60,381 bases of DNA, taken from assembly GCA_910586395.1 (NCBI GenBank), contig CAJUFX010000010.1, forward strand, positions 33,819 through 94,199, in the 5' to 3' direction. Shown here piece after piece: positions 25,181-34,074 of the stretch. Both the position numbers and the translations under genes were made by a program. The notes beneath the pieces are model-generated. The model searched no databases, was not told where the DNA came from, and saw nothing but the letters and a program-made list of their open reading frames with translations. Source of the stretch: an uncultured Bacteroidales bacterium (GTDB taxonomy: Bacteria; Bacteroidota; Bacteroidia; Bacteroidales; P3). Position 1 is the first letter of the stretch. The number at the start of each line of letters is the position of its first letter.

Positions 25181-25996
25181 ATGAATGCACTGGAACAACG
25201 GATGGTGGATGCCTTGAAAGACCTCAAGGAAAACCATTGTGTAGTAGGCGTAAAAGCGGAATTTGAGGCCGAAGGCACGCGTATGGAAGAGGCGTTGCGC
25301 TTGAAAGAGGTCGTGACGAAAGCCGGGTTGGACCTGACGATTAAAATCGGGGGGTGCGAGGCCATACGCGACATGTACGACGCGCGTTCCATAGGCGTGA
25401 CGCGGATTGTGGCGCCGATGATAGAAACGCCTTATGCGTTGAAAAAATATTTGGCGGCCACGCATATGGTTTATCCGGAGGATGAATGGGGAAATGTGGA
25501 TTTCCTGATCAACGTGGAAACGATTACGGGTTATCGGAATTTTTCGGAGATGATGGCTCTGCCGGGTGTGGAACAGTTGAAAGGCATTGTTCTGGGCCGT
25601 GTGGACATGACCGGGTCGATGGGCTTGACGCGGGAGGATATCAATTCCGAGCCGGTGTTCGATATAGCCAAGGATCTTTGCGTACGCGCCAAGCAACACG
25701 GTAAGGAATGCGTCATAGGCGGCGGGGTTTCGGCCGCTTCCATCGATTTTTTCAAACGTCTGCCGCAAGGTACGCTGGATCGTTATGAAACGCGTAAAGT
25801 TTTGTTCCAATTGCCGGGAGCGGTAGGCAAGGATTCGGATAAAGGCATTCTGAAAGCCGTCGGTTTCGAGTTGATGTGGCTCAAGAACAAGCAGGCCTTT
25901 TACGGATCCATTTACCAGGAAGACGCGCAGCGTATCGATATGTTGCAGAAACGTTACGACAAATTGATAGAGGAAGCCGGTGGACAATACAAGTAA
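25181..25996 (+). CDS. HpcH/HpaI aldolase/citrate lyase family protein
   Basis: 271 residues. KAEFEAEGTRMEE, KIGGCEAIRDM, VAPMIETPYALKKY, NVETITG and IVLGRVDMTGSMGL follow the class II pyruvate-aldolase/citrate-lyase barrel, with metal-binding Glu/Asp residues. It starts one base after the thiamine enzyme. Its partner or substrate is unknown; it may supply or remove a pyruvate-type unit, or make a keto-acid sugar side chain. The pair (TPP enzyme plus aldolase) suggests a shared step. Confidence 0.75.
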   Translation: MNALEQRMVDALKDLKENHCVVGVKAEFEAEGTRMEEALRLKEVVTKAGLDLTIKIGGCEAIRDMYDARSIGVTRIVAPMIETPYALKKYLAATHMVYPEDEWGNVDFLINVETITGYRNFSEMMALPGVEQLKGIVLGRVDMTGSMGLTREDINSEPVFDIAKDLCVRAKQHGKECVIGGGVSAASIDFFKRLPQGTLDRYETRKVLFQLPGAVGKDSDKGILKAVGFELMWLKNKQAFYGSIYQEDAQRIDMLQKRYDKLIEEAGGQYK

Positions 25997-26009
25997 AGCG
26001 GCCTTGCAG

Positions 26010-26645
26010 ATGAACCTGTTCGCTCTGCAACACTTCTTCTTTGATCTGGACGGCACGTTGGCCGACTCCAAGGCGGACGTTTTGGGCAGTATTGAACAGG
26101 CTTACGCGCATTTGGGTTGGACTTACGATGCGTCCAAACTCCGTATCGGGCCGTTGTTGCCCGACATCATCGCGATGGTTTCCCCCCAGCTCGATGCCGC
26201 GCAACGGCAGACCGTGGCACAGACGTTCCGCGCGTTTTACGCGGCCGGCAAATACAGCCGGACCGTGCTGTTTCCGGGCGTGAGGGCGTTTTTGGACAAA
26301 CTCGCGGCGCAGGGCAAGACGCTCTATGTGGCGACGAACAAACCGAAGCAACCGACTTACGAAGTCTTGGAGACATTGGGCATCAAAGATAGGTTTCTCT
26401 ATATCGGTACGCCGGATTTCGAGGGCGGGCATTTGCCGAAGCCGGAGGTGCTCAAAGCTATGGTGCGGATGTTCGACATAGACCCCGCGCGGGCCGTCAT
26501 GTGCGGCGATACGTTGCCCGACATTGAAGCCGGGCGTTATGCAGGCATGCGGACGCTGGCGTTTACGGGGGGCTACGGCGGCCAAGGTTTCGGTTTGGAA
26601 AGCCGGGCCGATTTCGTCATAGACACTTATCACGATTTGCTTTGA
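26010..26645 (+). CDS. HAD superfamily phosphatase
   Basis: 211 residues from ATG 26010; GTG 25980 (ten residues longer, overlapping the aldolase, behind a gaggaa) is also possible. Motif I FFFDLDGTLADS, motif II VATNKP, motif III Lys in LPKPEV and motif IV CGDTLPDIEAG are all present, with the helical cap of phosphoglycolate-phosphatase-like enzymes. In this operon it probably dephosphorylates a sugar-phosphate or keto-acid intermediate. Confidence 0.85.
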   Translation: MNLFALQHFFFDLDGTLADSKADVLGSIEQAYAHLGWTYDASKLRIGPLLPDIIAMVSPQLDAAQRQTVAQTFRAFYAAGKYSRTVLFPGVRAFLDKLAAQGKTLYVATNKPKQPTYEVLETLGIKDRFLYIGTPDFEGGHLPKPEVLKAMVRMFDIDPARAVMCGDTLPDIEAGRYAGMRTLAFTGGYGGQGFGLESRADFVIDTYHDLL

Positions 26646-26668
26646 TTGTAGGTTCACACGGAAATATC

Positions 26669-27682
26669 ATGAAAAAAATCTCCATCATAACGGCCTGCTA
26701 CAACGAGGAAGAGAACGTGGCGATACTGTGCGAAAGGATACGCGCGGTCATGCAGACCTTGCCGCAGTACGATTACGAACACGTTTTTATCGACAACGCC
26801 TCCAAGGACCGTACGGTGGCGTTGATTCGCGAGGAGATAGCGAAAGACCCCCATATCCGCTGCATTGTCAACGCGCGTAATTTCGGGCATATCCGTTCGC
26901 CGTTCTACGGCATGTGCCAATGTTACGGCGATGCGGTCATCGCGATGGCTTCCGACCTGCAGGATCCGCCCGAAACCATTCCGGCGTTGGTCGCCAAGTG
27001 GGAGGCCGGCTATAAGGTGGTCATAGGCGTCAAGAACCAAAGCAAGGAAAATCCGCTGATGTTCGCCGTGCGCAAGTTGTTCTACAACCTGTTGGCCAAG
27101 GCCTCCGAAACGGAGCAGGTCAAGAACTTTACGGGTTTCGGATTGTATGACAGGCAGTTTATGGATGTGTTGCGTCAGATAGACGACCCCTATCCGTATT
27201 TCCGCGGGCTCGTGGCCGAACTCGGTTTCGAACGGGCCGAGGTGCCGTTTGTGCAGCCCAAGCGCGAACGCGGCAAGACGCATAACAATTTCTATACGCT
27301 CTACGACATAGCGATGCTGGGCTTTGTGAACCATTCCAAGCTGCCGTTGCGTTTAGCCAGTTTTATCGGTTTCGGCACGGCCATCCTCAGCCTGCTCGTC
27401 GCCATCGTCTATTTCATCTATAAATTGATATATTGGGACAGTTTTGCGGTCGGCACGGCGCCTTTGGTCATCGGGTTGTTCTTCTTCTCGGCCGTACAGC
27501 TGTTTTTTATCGGCATCATAGGCGAATACGTCGGCGCCATCCATACGCAGGTGCGCAAACGCCCGCTCGTCATCGAAAAGGCGCGTATCAATTTCGACGA
27601 AAAGGATGCCGCTTCACCTAACGGAGCCACTTTGCTTAACGGTTCCGCTTCGCCTAACGGTGCCACTTCGCTAAAAGGTTAA
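26669..27682 (+). CDS. Family 2 glycosyltransferase, DPM1/GtrB type
   Basis: 337 residues from ATG 26669 (MKKISIITACYNEEENVAIL). GT-A fold with SDLQDPPETIPAL (DxD-like) and two C-terminal membrane helices (~230-300), as in undecaprenyl-phosphate glucosyl- or dolichol-phosphate mannosyl-transferases. The adjacent GtrA domain supports a GtrA/GtrB-type lipid-linked sugar donor system. The last ~25 residues are repeats of SPNGAT/LNGSA encoded by repeated cctaacgg DNA, a low-complexity tail. Confidence 0.85.
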   Translation: MKKISIITACYNEEENVAILCERIRAVMQTLPQYDYEHVFIDNASKDRTVALIREEIAKDPHIRCIVNARNFGHIRSPFYGMCQCYGDAVIAMASDLQDPPETIPALVAKWEAGYKVVIGVKNQSKENPLMFAVRKLFYNLLAKASETEQVKNFTGFGLYDRQFMDVLRQIDDPYPYFRGLVAELGFERAEVPFVQPKRERGKTHNNFYTLYDIAMLGFVNHSKLPLRLASFIGFGTAILSLLVAIVYFIYKLIYWDSFAVGTAPLVIGLFFFSAVQLFFIGIIGEYVGAIHTQVRKRPLVIEKARINFDEKDAASPNGATLLNGSASPNGATSLKG

Positions 27683-27685
27683 ACC

Positions 27686-30259
27686 ATGTCCTCCAAAATC
27701 ATCGCTCAATTTCAAATGCTGTTCCGCAAGGTTTGGAACATCCATATCATCCGTTTCGGCATGGTGGCCGCGTTGAATACGCTGTTCGGATACAGCCTTT
27801 ACGCGCTCTTGCTGACCATCGGCCTGCATTACGTGTGGGCCACGCTCATCGGGCAGGTCATCGGCATTATGTTCAATTTCAAGACCTACGGCCGCCTCGT
27901 CTTCCGCAACGGCGACAACCGGCTCGTGGGCAAGTTTGTCGGGGTGTATGCGTTCACTTACCTGTGCAATATTACCGGCATTTCGTATTTGGTCAATACG
28001 GTCGGCCTGAGCGACTACCTCGCGGGCGGCATCATGGTCATTCCGATAGGCCTGTTGACATTTTTACTTAACAAATTGTTGGTGTTCAAAAAAATAAACG
28101 ACGACGTAAACGAAAGCGAACAAGTAAAACTGCGGGATATGTTCAAACAATGGTTTTCGGATCGGCCGCGCGGCATTTTCACGCTCTTGGCGGCCATGGC
28201 CTTGGTATGGATGGTGGGCGCGAGTTTTGACGCGGGGATGTCCGGCGATGAGGAAATCCACAATGTGCATGCCGAAAATGTCTATAACTTCTATGCGACA
28301 TGGGGAGCGGATTCGACGGCGGCCGTCATGCGGTCGGACTACAACCTGCCGTCTTACGGGCAGGCGGTCGATAATTTCGCGTATGCGCTGACCCAATGGT
28401 TCGGCATAGACGACGTGATGCAGACGCGGCATACGGTCAATGTCGTGTTCGCGTGGTTGGCCATGCTGTACGCGGCTCTGTTGGCCTACCGGTTAGGCGG
28501 TCGCAAGTGGCTGCCGGCCATTTTCACGCTCGTGCTGTTCTTTTTCTCGCCGCGCTTCATGGGGCACGGGTTCAACGACCTCAAAGACTCCAATTTGGCG
28601 GCGGTCATGCTCATCGGCGTTTACTATATTGTCGTCTTTTTACAGGAGTTCCCGAAACAGCGTGTCACGACGCTCGTCATGCTCGGCCTCTGCATAGGCT
28701 TGGCCACGGCCATCCGTATCGGCGGGCTGTTGCTCATCGCGTATTTGGGCTTTTTCGCGCTGGTTTATTTCGTTCGGCAATACGGCTTCAAGTCGTTGTA
28801 CAAGGGAACGGACAGCCGGCTTTTTTGGCGCAATATGGTCGGTTACGGCCTGCTGACGGCCGTGGGCGGCTATGTTTTGGCCGTGTTGCTGTGGCCGTAC
28901 GCGTTACAGGCTCCGGTCAGGAATCCGTTAGAGACGTTCACCTCCATGTCGCAGTTCGCCATCAGCATCCGGCAGTTGTTCGAAGGCAGGATGCAGTGGT
29001 CTAATCAGTTGCCGTGGTATTATACGTCCAAGTTCATTCTGATGACGGTTCCGACGGCCGTCATGATCGGCGCTTTGATACGGCTCGTGACGGGCTGGCG
29101 GCACGGCAAGGGCTTCTGGACATTCCTGCTGTTGTTCTGCTTCGTCTTCCCGGTGTTTTGGATTACCTATACCAAGGCCAATGTCTATGGCGGCTGGCGG
29201 CACTCGATGTTCGCCTATCCGACCTTGGTCGTGCTGGCGGGCTTGGGCTTCCACGATTTGACGGAGAAATTTCACAAGCGCGATTTGCGCGTGTTCTGTA
29301 TCGTATTGCCGTTTGTCCTGCTTTGGCACTCGGTCCGGCATTATATCAAGAACCACCCTTACGAATACGTCTATTTCAACGAGTGGTCGGGCGGAGTCAA
29401 AAACGCTTACGGCCAATACGAGCTCGATTACTATTACCACTCCACGCGCGAGGCGGCCGAATGGGTCATGGCGCATGCCGACACGGCGCGATTGGCGCCC
29501 GGCGAGAAGTTTACGGTGGTTTCCTGGCACATGTCCTCGCTTAAATATTATCTGACCGATACGGCGCATTTCCAGGCCGGTTTCTCGCGGATTTACGATA
29601 TGGGCGACCGCGACTGGGATTACGCCGTCTTTACGGTGACGGGCATGAATCCGGACTGGATTACGAACCCCAAGGCCTTTCCGCCCGTCAATACGGTCTA
29701 TACCGTTGAGGTCAACGACATGCCGATCTGTATTGTATTGGAACGGCAAGACAAGTCGGATTTCTACGGCAAGGAGGCCATGCGCCGCGGTCAGACCGAT
29801 TCGGCCATTATGTTCTATCGCCATGCCTTGGAGACCAATCCTTACAACGAGCAGGCGTTGGAAAACCTTTCCCAACTCTATTCCGACCGCGGTCAATACG
29901 ACAGTGCGCTGGTACTCTCGGCCTTTTGGGTTGAGGCCGTGCCGAGCAATACGACGGCCTTGCAGCAATTGGCCAATGTCTATTACGCGCGCCGCGATTT
30001 TTCGAATATGGCGGCCGTGGCTTTGCGGATTAAGGAAGTGGCGCCGACCGATATGTTGGGCTATTGGATGTCGGCTTTGGCAAACCTGCAGGGCGGCAAC
30101 CGCCAAAGCCTGCAACTGGCCTTGAACGATTTGCAGAAAGTAGTCGAATATCGGCCCGACTTCAAGCAAGCCTATTATTTGATGGCGCAGATTTTCCAGA
30201 CGGCCGGCGATGCGGCTTCGGCCCAGCGTTGCATGGAAATCGTAAACCGTTTGCCGTAA
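27686..30259 (+). CDS. GtrA domain - GT39-like membrane glycosyltransferase - TPR fusion
   Basis: 857 residues. Residues ~15-150 are a four-helix GtrA-like domain (IIRFGMVAALNTLFGYSLYA). Residues ~165-560 form a polytopic ArnT/PMT-like (GT39) part with an early acidic loop (SFDAGMSGDEEIHN) and nine to ten helices. A periplasmic domain follows, then three or so TPR units (~715-855; AIMFYRHALETNPYNEQALE). GtrA flips or handles lipid-linked sugar and GT39 enzymes use such donors, so joining them in one chain is sensible but unusual. It follows the GtrB-like gene by 3 bases. Confidence 0.75.
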   Translation: MSSKIIAQFQMLFRKVWNIHIIRFGMVAALNTLFGYSLYALLLTIGLHYVWATLIGQVIGIMFNFKTYGRLVFRNGDNRLVGKFVGVYAFTYLCNITGISYLVNTVGLSDYLAGGIMVIPIGLLTFLLNKLLVFKKINDDVNESEQVKLRDMFKQWFSDRPRGIFTLLAAMALVWMVGASFDAGMSGDEEIHNVHAENVYNFYATWGADSTAAVMRSDYNLPSYGQAVDNFAYALTQWFGIDDVMQTRHTVNVVFAWLAMLYAALLAYRLGGRKWLPAIFTLVLFFFSPRFMGHGFNDLKDSNLAAVMLIGVYYIVVFLQEFPKQRVTTLVMLGLCIGLATAIRIGGLLLIAYLGFFALVYFVRQYGFKSLYKGTDSRLFWRNMVGYGLLTAVGGYVLAVLLWPYALQAPVRNPLETFTSMSQFAISIRQLFEGRMQWSNQLPWYYTSKFILMTVPTAVMIGALIRLVTGWRHGKGFWTFLLLFCFVFPVFWITYTKANVYGGWRHSMFAYPTLVVLAGLGFHDLTEKFHKRDLRVFCIVLPFVLLWHSVRHYIKNHPYEYVYFNEWSGGVKNAYGQYELDYYYHSTREAAEWVMAHADTARLAPGEKFTVVSWHMSSLKYYLTDTAHFQAGFSRIYDMGDRDWDYAVFTVTGMNPDWITNPKAFPPVNTVYTVEVNDMPICIVLERQDKSDFYGKEAMRRGQTDSAIMFYRHALETNPYNEQALENLSQLYSDRGQYDSALVLSAFWVEAVPSNTTALQQLANVYYARRDFSNMAAVALRIKEVAPTDMLGYWMSALANLQGGNRQSLQLALNDLQKVVEYRPDFKQAYYLMAQIFQTAGDAASAQRCMEIVNRLP

Positions 30260-31614
30260 TGTGGAACGGCGGTAAACGATTGGATGCGGCGGCCGCCCGT
30301 GAGGCGGCGCTGTGGCTGTTGGTGCCGAGTTTGGGGCTTATCAGCCATACCTACGCGCCTTTGCCGCCTGTCCTGTTGTTTTTCGCGGCGGCTTTTCCGT
30401 TGGCGTGGTATGGTTTGGACGTTCATTTACACGCTGGTTCGGCCGGCGGTACCGGCGGCATCGGCGGCTTGCGGCCGGGCGTCTGCACGCCGGATGCGCT
30501 CTGCCCGGCGCTCCGCGTTTGGCGGCCGTTCTTCGGTTGGGTCGCGCTATACATCGGCTATATGCTGGTCGGGCAATATCTCTTGGGGACTTCCTTGCGT
30601 TCGACTTGGGGCGTTATTTGTTCGGCCTGTTACGGTTTGTTGCCGCTCCTGTTGTGGCGGGGCGGGGCATCGGTTTCGGCGGCTCACGGCGCGTTGGCGC
30701 CGGATAGACCGGATTCTGTCGGCCAAGCGGCGGTTTCCGCCGCTGAGGTATCTGTCGGGTCATCCGAAAATCTCTTTGTCCGTCATCGGCGGAAATTCGA
30801 TTGGGCGTTCCGGATCGCTTTGGCCGTTTATACGATAGAGGCGGCCTGGCGTTACGGTATGGCGTGGCTTTCGAGTGAACCATCCGTGTATCAAGGCATT
30901 TACCGCTATAAGTTCGGCGGCTTGATGTACAGCGAGAGCAATGCGACCGGCATTCATATCCTGATATGGCTGTTTTTCACGCTTTGGTGGGCGCGTGCCC
31001 TGTGGCGGCGCGGTCTGTTAGGTTGCCGGGACAAGGCGCGTTATATCGGCATGGCGGTCTGGTGGCTTGTCTTGTTGGGATTGACGTTGTCGCGCGCTTG
31101 TTGGATAGCGGCCGTCATAGGCCTGTTGTATTTCTGCATGCCGGTAAAACGGATCAAATATATATGGATCAGTCTGTCCGTCTGCCTGTTTGCGGCCGTC
31201 GCGGCTTTCGTGTTTTTTGTTTATCCGCGCGTGCAGTACGATGCGAGTTTCATTTCCAAGTTCCAGATTTGGTATGCGTTCCTCGATTATTGGCGGCAGG
31301 CTTCATGGCCGGAGATGTTGTTCGGCATCGGCTTGACGCGTTCAGAAATGGCGATGGGGGTTTATGCGCACAATTACGGACTGGTCTTTCTCGTCGAAAC
31401 GGGATGGATCGGCTTTATGCTTATGTTGGGACTGTTTGGCCGTATGTTGTACGACAGCCGTGGGGAGGGGCTTTACCTGCTGTTGCCTTTCGCCGTCGCG
31501 ACCTTGTCTTCCACGGTTGTGTTCGTGCCGGAATTGTTCTTGTTCCTGAGCTTTATGATGGCGCTTAAATCTTCGGATGAACGCCTGTGCGTGATGGTCG
31601 GGGCGGCCGCATGA
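30259..31614 (+). CDS. O-antigen ligase/polymerase-like membrane protein
   Basis: 451 residues from ATG 30259, overlapping the previous stop by one base. Ten or more hydrophobic helices, with a late periplasmic segment MGVYAHNYGLVFLVETGWIG, the usual Wzy/WaaL 'H-N-x-x-L...E-x-G' loop. It joins or polymerises the glycan on the periplasmic face. Two Gly/Ala-rich stretches (HAGSAGGTGGIGG; ~135-175) look like low-complexity insertions. Last gene of the operon. Confidence 0.75.
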   Translation: MWNGGKRLDAAAAREAALWLLVPSLGLISHTYAPLPPVLLFFAAAFPLAWYGLDVHLHAGSAGGTGGIGGLRPGVCTPDALCPALRVWRPFFGWVALYIGYMLVGQYLLGTSLRSTWGVICSACYGLLPLLLWRGGASVSAAHGALAPDRPDSVGQAAVSAAEVSVGSSENLFVRHRRKFDWAFRIALAVYTIEAAWRYGMAWLSSEPSVYQGIYRYKFGGLMYSESNATGIHILIWLFFTLWWARALWRRGLLGCRDKARYIGMAVWWLVLLGLTLSRACWIAAVIGLLYFCMPVKRIKYIWISLSVCLFAAVAAFVFFVYPRVQYDASFISKFQIWYAFLDYWRQASWPEMLFGIGLTRSEMAMGVYAHNYGLVFLVETGWIGFMLMLGLFGRMLYDSRGEGLYLLLPFAVATLSSTVVFVPELFLFLSFMMALKSSDERLCVMVGAAA

Positions 31615-31685
31615 CAGAGGTCTTCCGTCGAATCCCCCGTAAAAAACCGGGTCACCCTAAAAATCGAGTTTAGGACGAATGTGGT

Positions 31686-33476
31686 TTAGAAAAGCGACTC
31701 CGTGAACCGGATATCCTTGATGTTGAGTTGCAACGTCGGCGGCAGGTTGCGCCAGCTGTTTTCCTCGATGCTGTAGCAGATGTCCACGCTCCGTTTCTGC
31801 CGGACGATGGCGTCGTAGAGATGCCCGTACTGGAATGCGATACCTTCCTTGATGACGGGATTGCGGTCGCCCAACTCTTGAAACAACGAGGCTTTCAGAT
31901 GCGTGTTCTTGATGATTTTGGACGTACCGTTGCCGCTGTCCTTGATATGCGTGCTCTTGAATACGGGCAACGGGTTGCGCGGGCCGAAAGGCGCGAACCG
32001 GCAGAGTTCCCGGAAAAAATCGGGCGTAATCTCCGAAAAATTCAGTTCGTCATCGATTTCGATTTCCGGCATGGGCACGGTGTCTTGCAGACGTTCGGAC
32101 ACGCTGCGCATGAACGCCTCGCGGAAGGCTTCGTAGTCTTCGGGGCGGATGGAAAGCCCCGCCGCGTATTTGTGACCGCCGAAATGCACGAGATAACGTT
32201 TGCAGGCCTCGATGGCGTCGTAAATGTCGAAGCCCTTGACCGACCGCGCTGAACCGACGAGTGTGTCGCCCGTCCGTGATTTGGTGAAGACAATCGTCGG
32301 GCGATAGTACGTTTCGGTGAGGCGGGAGGCCACGATGCCGATGATGCCTTGGCTCCAGTGCGGCTGAAAGACGACGGTAACCGGCGCTTTTTTTAATTTT
32401 TCGTCCGCGTTGATTTCCGCCAAGGCTTCGTCGGTGGCCTGGTGGTCGAGCGATTTCCGTTCGGTATTGAACGAATTGATTTTGTCACCGATTTTCTGAG
32501 CCTCCGCCGGGTCTTTGCACAGCAATAGCTTGATGGCTTCCTTGCCGTTGGCGATGCGACCGGCGGCATTGATGCGCGGGCCGATCAGGAAAACGAGGTC
32601 GCTGTTGGTCAGTTCCTTGTTGAAGTAAAGTCCCGTATGGCCGCCTTGGGGCAACACGTGCGAATATTTGAGCAGGGTCTCGATGCCCGCCGAAGGTTTT
32701 GTATTGATTTGCTTGAGGCCGTAATAAGACAGGATGCGGTTTTCGCCCGTGATGGGTACGATGTCGGAGGCAATGCTGATGGCCACGAGGTCGAGGAGCG
32801 AATAGACGCGTTCGGCCATGACGGCTTCGCGTTCGTGCGGGTTCGGGAACTGTTTCTGCACGCAGGCCTGAATGAGTTTGAAGCCGACGCCGCAACCCGA
32901 CAGGTCGGGATAGGGATAGCGGCAATCGATGCGTTTGGGATCCAATACCGCGTAAGCCTCCGGAAGCGTGTCGCCGGGGCGGTGGTGGTCGGCCACGATG
33001 ATGTCGATGCCTTTTTCCTTGGCATAGCGTACTTCCTCATGGTCCTTGATGCCGCAATCCAACACGATGAGCAATTTGGCGCCGCGCTGGTGCACGTAGT
33101 CGATGCCGCGCCGGCAGAGGCCGTAGCCGTCTTCGTAGCGGTCGGGAATGAAGAAATCCAGATTGGCGCCGCAAAAGGCTAAAAAAGAATAGACGACCGC
33201 GACGGCCGTCGTGCCATCGACATCGTAGTCGCCGTAAACGAAAATCTTTTCCTTGTGGTTGATGGCCTGCCAGACACGGTCCACCGCCTTATCCATGTCT
33301 TGCATTTCGAACGGGTCGTGCAGGTCGGCCATGTCGGGATGAAAGAATTTCCGAACCTCTTCCGGCGTTGTCAGTCCCCTTTGGTAGAGCAGTTTGGCGA
33401 TATGCCGGTTCTCGTGCAAACCTTCGGGAATAACCCCTTGAAGATCGTTTCGTTCAACCCAACGTTTTTGTTGCAT
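31686..33476 (-). CDS. recJ: Single-stranded-DNA-specific exonuclease RecJ
   Basis: 596 residues from ATG 33476 (MQQKRWVERNDLQGVIPEGL); the open frame continues upstream through the promoter and is not coding. DHH motifs FVYGDYDVDGTTA, VLDCGIKDHEE and IIVADHHRPGD, then the DHHA1 motif FGGHKYAAGLS. It degrades single-stranded DNA 5' to 3' in repair and recombination. Convergent with the polysaccharide operon. Confidence 0.94.
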   Translation of the reverse strand: MQQKRWVERNDLQGVIPEGLHENRHIAKLLYQRGLTTPEEVRKFFHPDMADLHDPFEMQDMDKAVDRVWQAINHKEKIFVYGDYDVDGTTAVAVVYSFLAFCGANLDFFIPDRYEDGYGLCRRGIDYVHQRGAKLLIVLDCGIKDHEEVRYAKEKGIDIIVADHHRPGDTLPEAYAVLDPKRIDCRYPYPDLSGCGVGFKLIQACVQKQFPNPHEREAVMAERVYSLLDLVAISIASDIVPITGENRILSYYGLKQINTKPSAGIETLLKYSHVLPQGGHTGLYFNKELTNSDLVFLIGPRINAAGRIANGKEAIKLLLCKDPAEAQKIGDKINSFNTERKSLDHQATDEALAEINADEKLKKAPVTVVFQPHWSQGIIGIVASRLTETYYRPTIVFTKSRTGDTLVGSARSVKGFDIYDAIEACKRYLVHFGGHKYAAGLSIRPEDYEAFREAFMRSVSERLQDTVPMPEIEIDDELNFSEITPDFFRELCRFAPFGPRNPLPVFKSTHIKDSGNGTSKIIKNTHLKASLFQELGDRNPVIKEGIAFQYGHLYDAIVRQKRSVDICYSIEENSWRNLPPTLQLNIKDIRFTESLF

Positions 33477-33483
33477 AATGAGA

Positions 33484-33491
33484 CAAAGGTA
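33484..33491 (-). promoter_or_regulatory. recJ -7 box
   Basis: TACCTTTG on the minus strand, just upstream of the recJ start, preceded by caattttcac as at pssA. The -33 box is weak (TTTC). Confidence 0.5.
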
Positions 33492-33567
33492 GTGAAAATT
33501 GAAAGCAGAAACAAGCGGCTTATTGCAATGCGAAAATAAGCGGGCTAAGACCGCGGCATATGAAGAC

Positions 33568-33601
33568 GGAACAAATATAAAACTCGTTTTATATTTGTTC
33601 C
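33568..33601. repeat. 16-bp perfect inverted repeat, 2-base loop
   Basis: ggaacaaatataaaac / gttttatatttgttcc. The flank (ttgttccattgaaatatg) resembles the right arm of the repeat at 10840-10898. Confidence 0.9.
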
Positions 33602-33844
33602 ATTGAAATATGCGTCGCGTGAGCGCACGAAGTAAGCGAACGCATTTTCGCATTGAAAACGAATTTGTTTTTGACGAAATGCATCCTACCTTCACGCCCT
33701 AGCGTAAAGGTCTCGCCATCCTGTTCATATCGCGCACGTAGTGCCGCGATAGGTGTTTTCTCGCGGATTCACCAGCGACTTTTGCCTCAATGCCTCCTAC
33801 GTTCACGAGTTGCGCAGCAACGAGTAAATAGTAGTGAAAATTGA

Positions 33845-33917
33845 AAGTTCCTTTTCAAGGCACCATTTTTCGCCTCGGCATACGCTCAAGCAAGTTTGGC
33901 GTCTGCTCTCGGCTTAA
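33845..33917 (-). repeat. Single inverted copy of the 78-bp intergenic repeat
   Basis: Its reverse complement (gagagcagacgccaaacttg then cttgagcgtatgccgaggcg then aaaaatggtgcc) closely matches 40428-40495. Confidence 0.8.
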
Positions 33918-34074
33918 CAAAATGGTTCGTGCAAGGCGAGCGGCATAATGTTTACTTTAATGCCCGGGCCGCCGCCGAACTTCATTGAAAAATAGAGTGG
34001 AAACAAGCGGCCCCAAATATCCTGTATTCCAAATTTTGCTGTATTTTTGTTATATTGAATAAAAATTTGGAATA

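Larger units (their letters stand above)
33477..34074. other. Non-coding interval with promoter and repeats
   Basis: 598 bases without a gene. It holds the recJ -7 box (minus, TACCTTTG at 33484-33491), a 16-base perfect palindromic repeat (33568-33601), a segment related to the 10.7-10.9 kb repeats, and an inverted copy (33845-33917) of the 78-base unit found in tandem at 40.4 kb. Confidence 0.75.
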
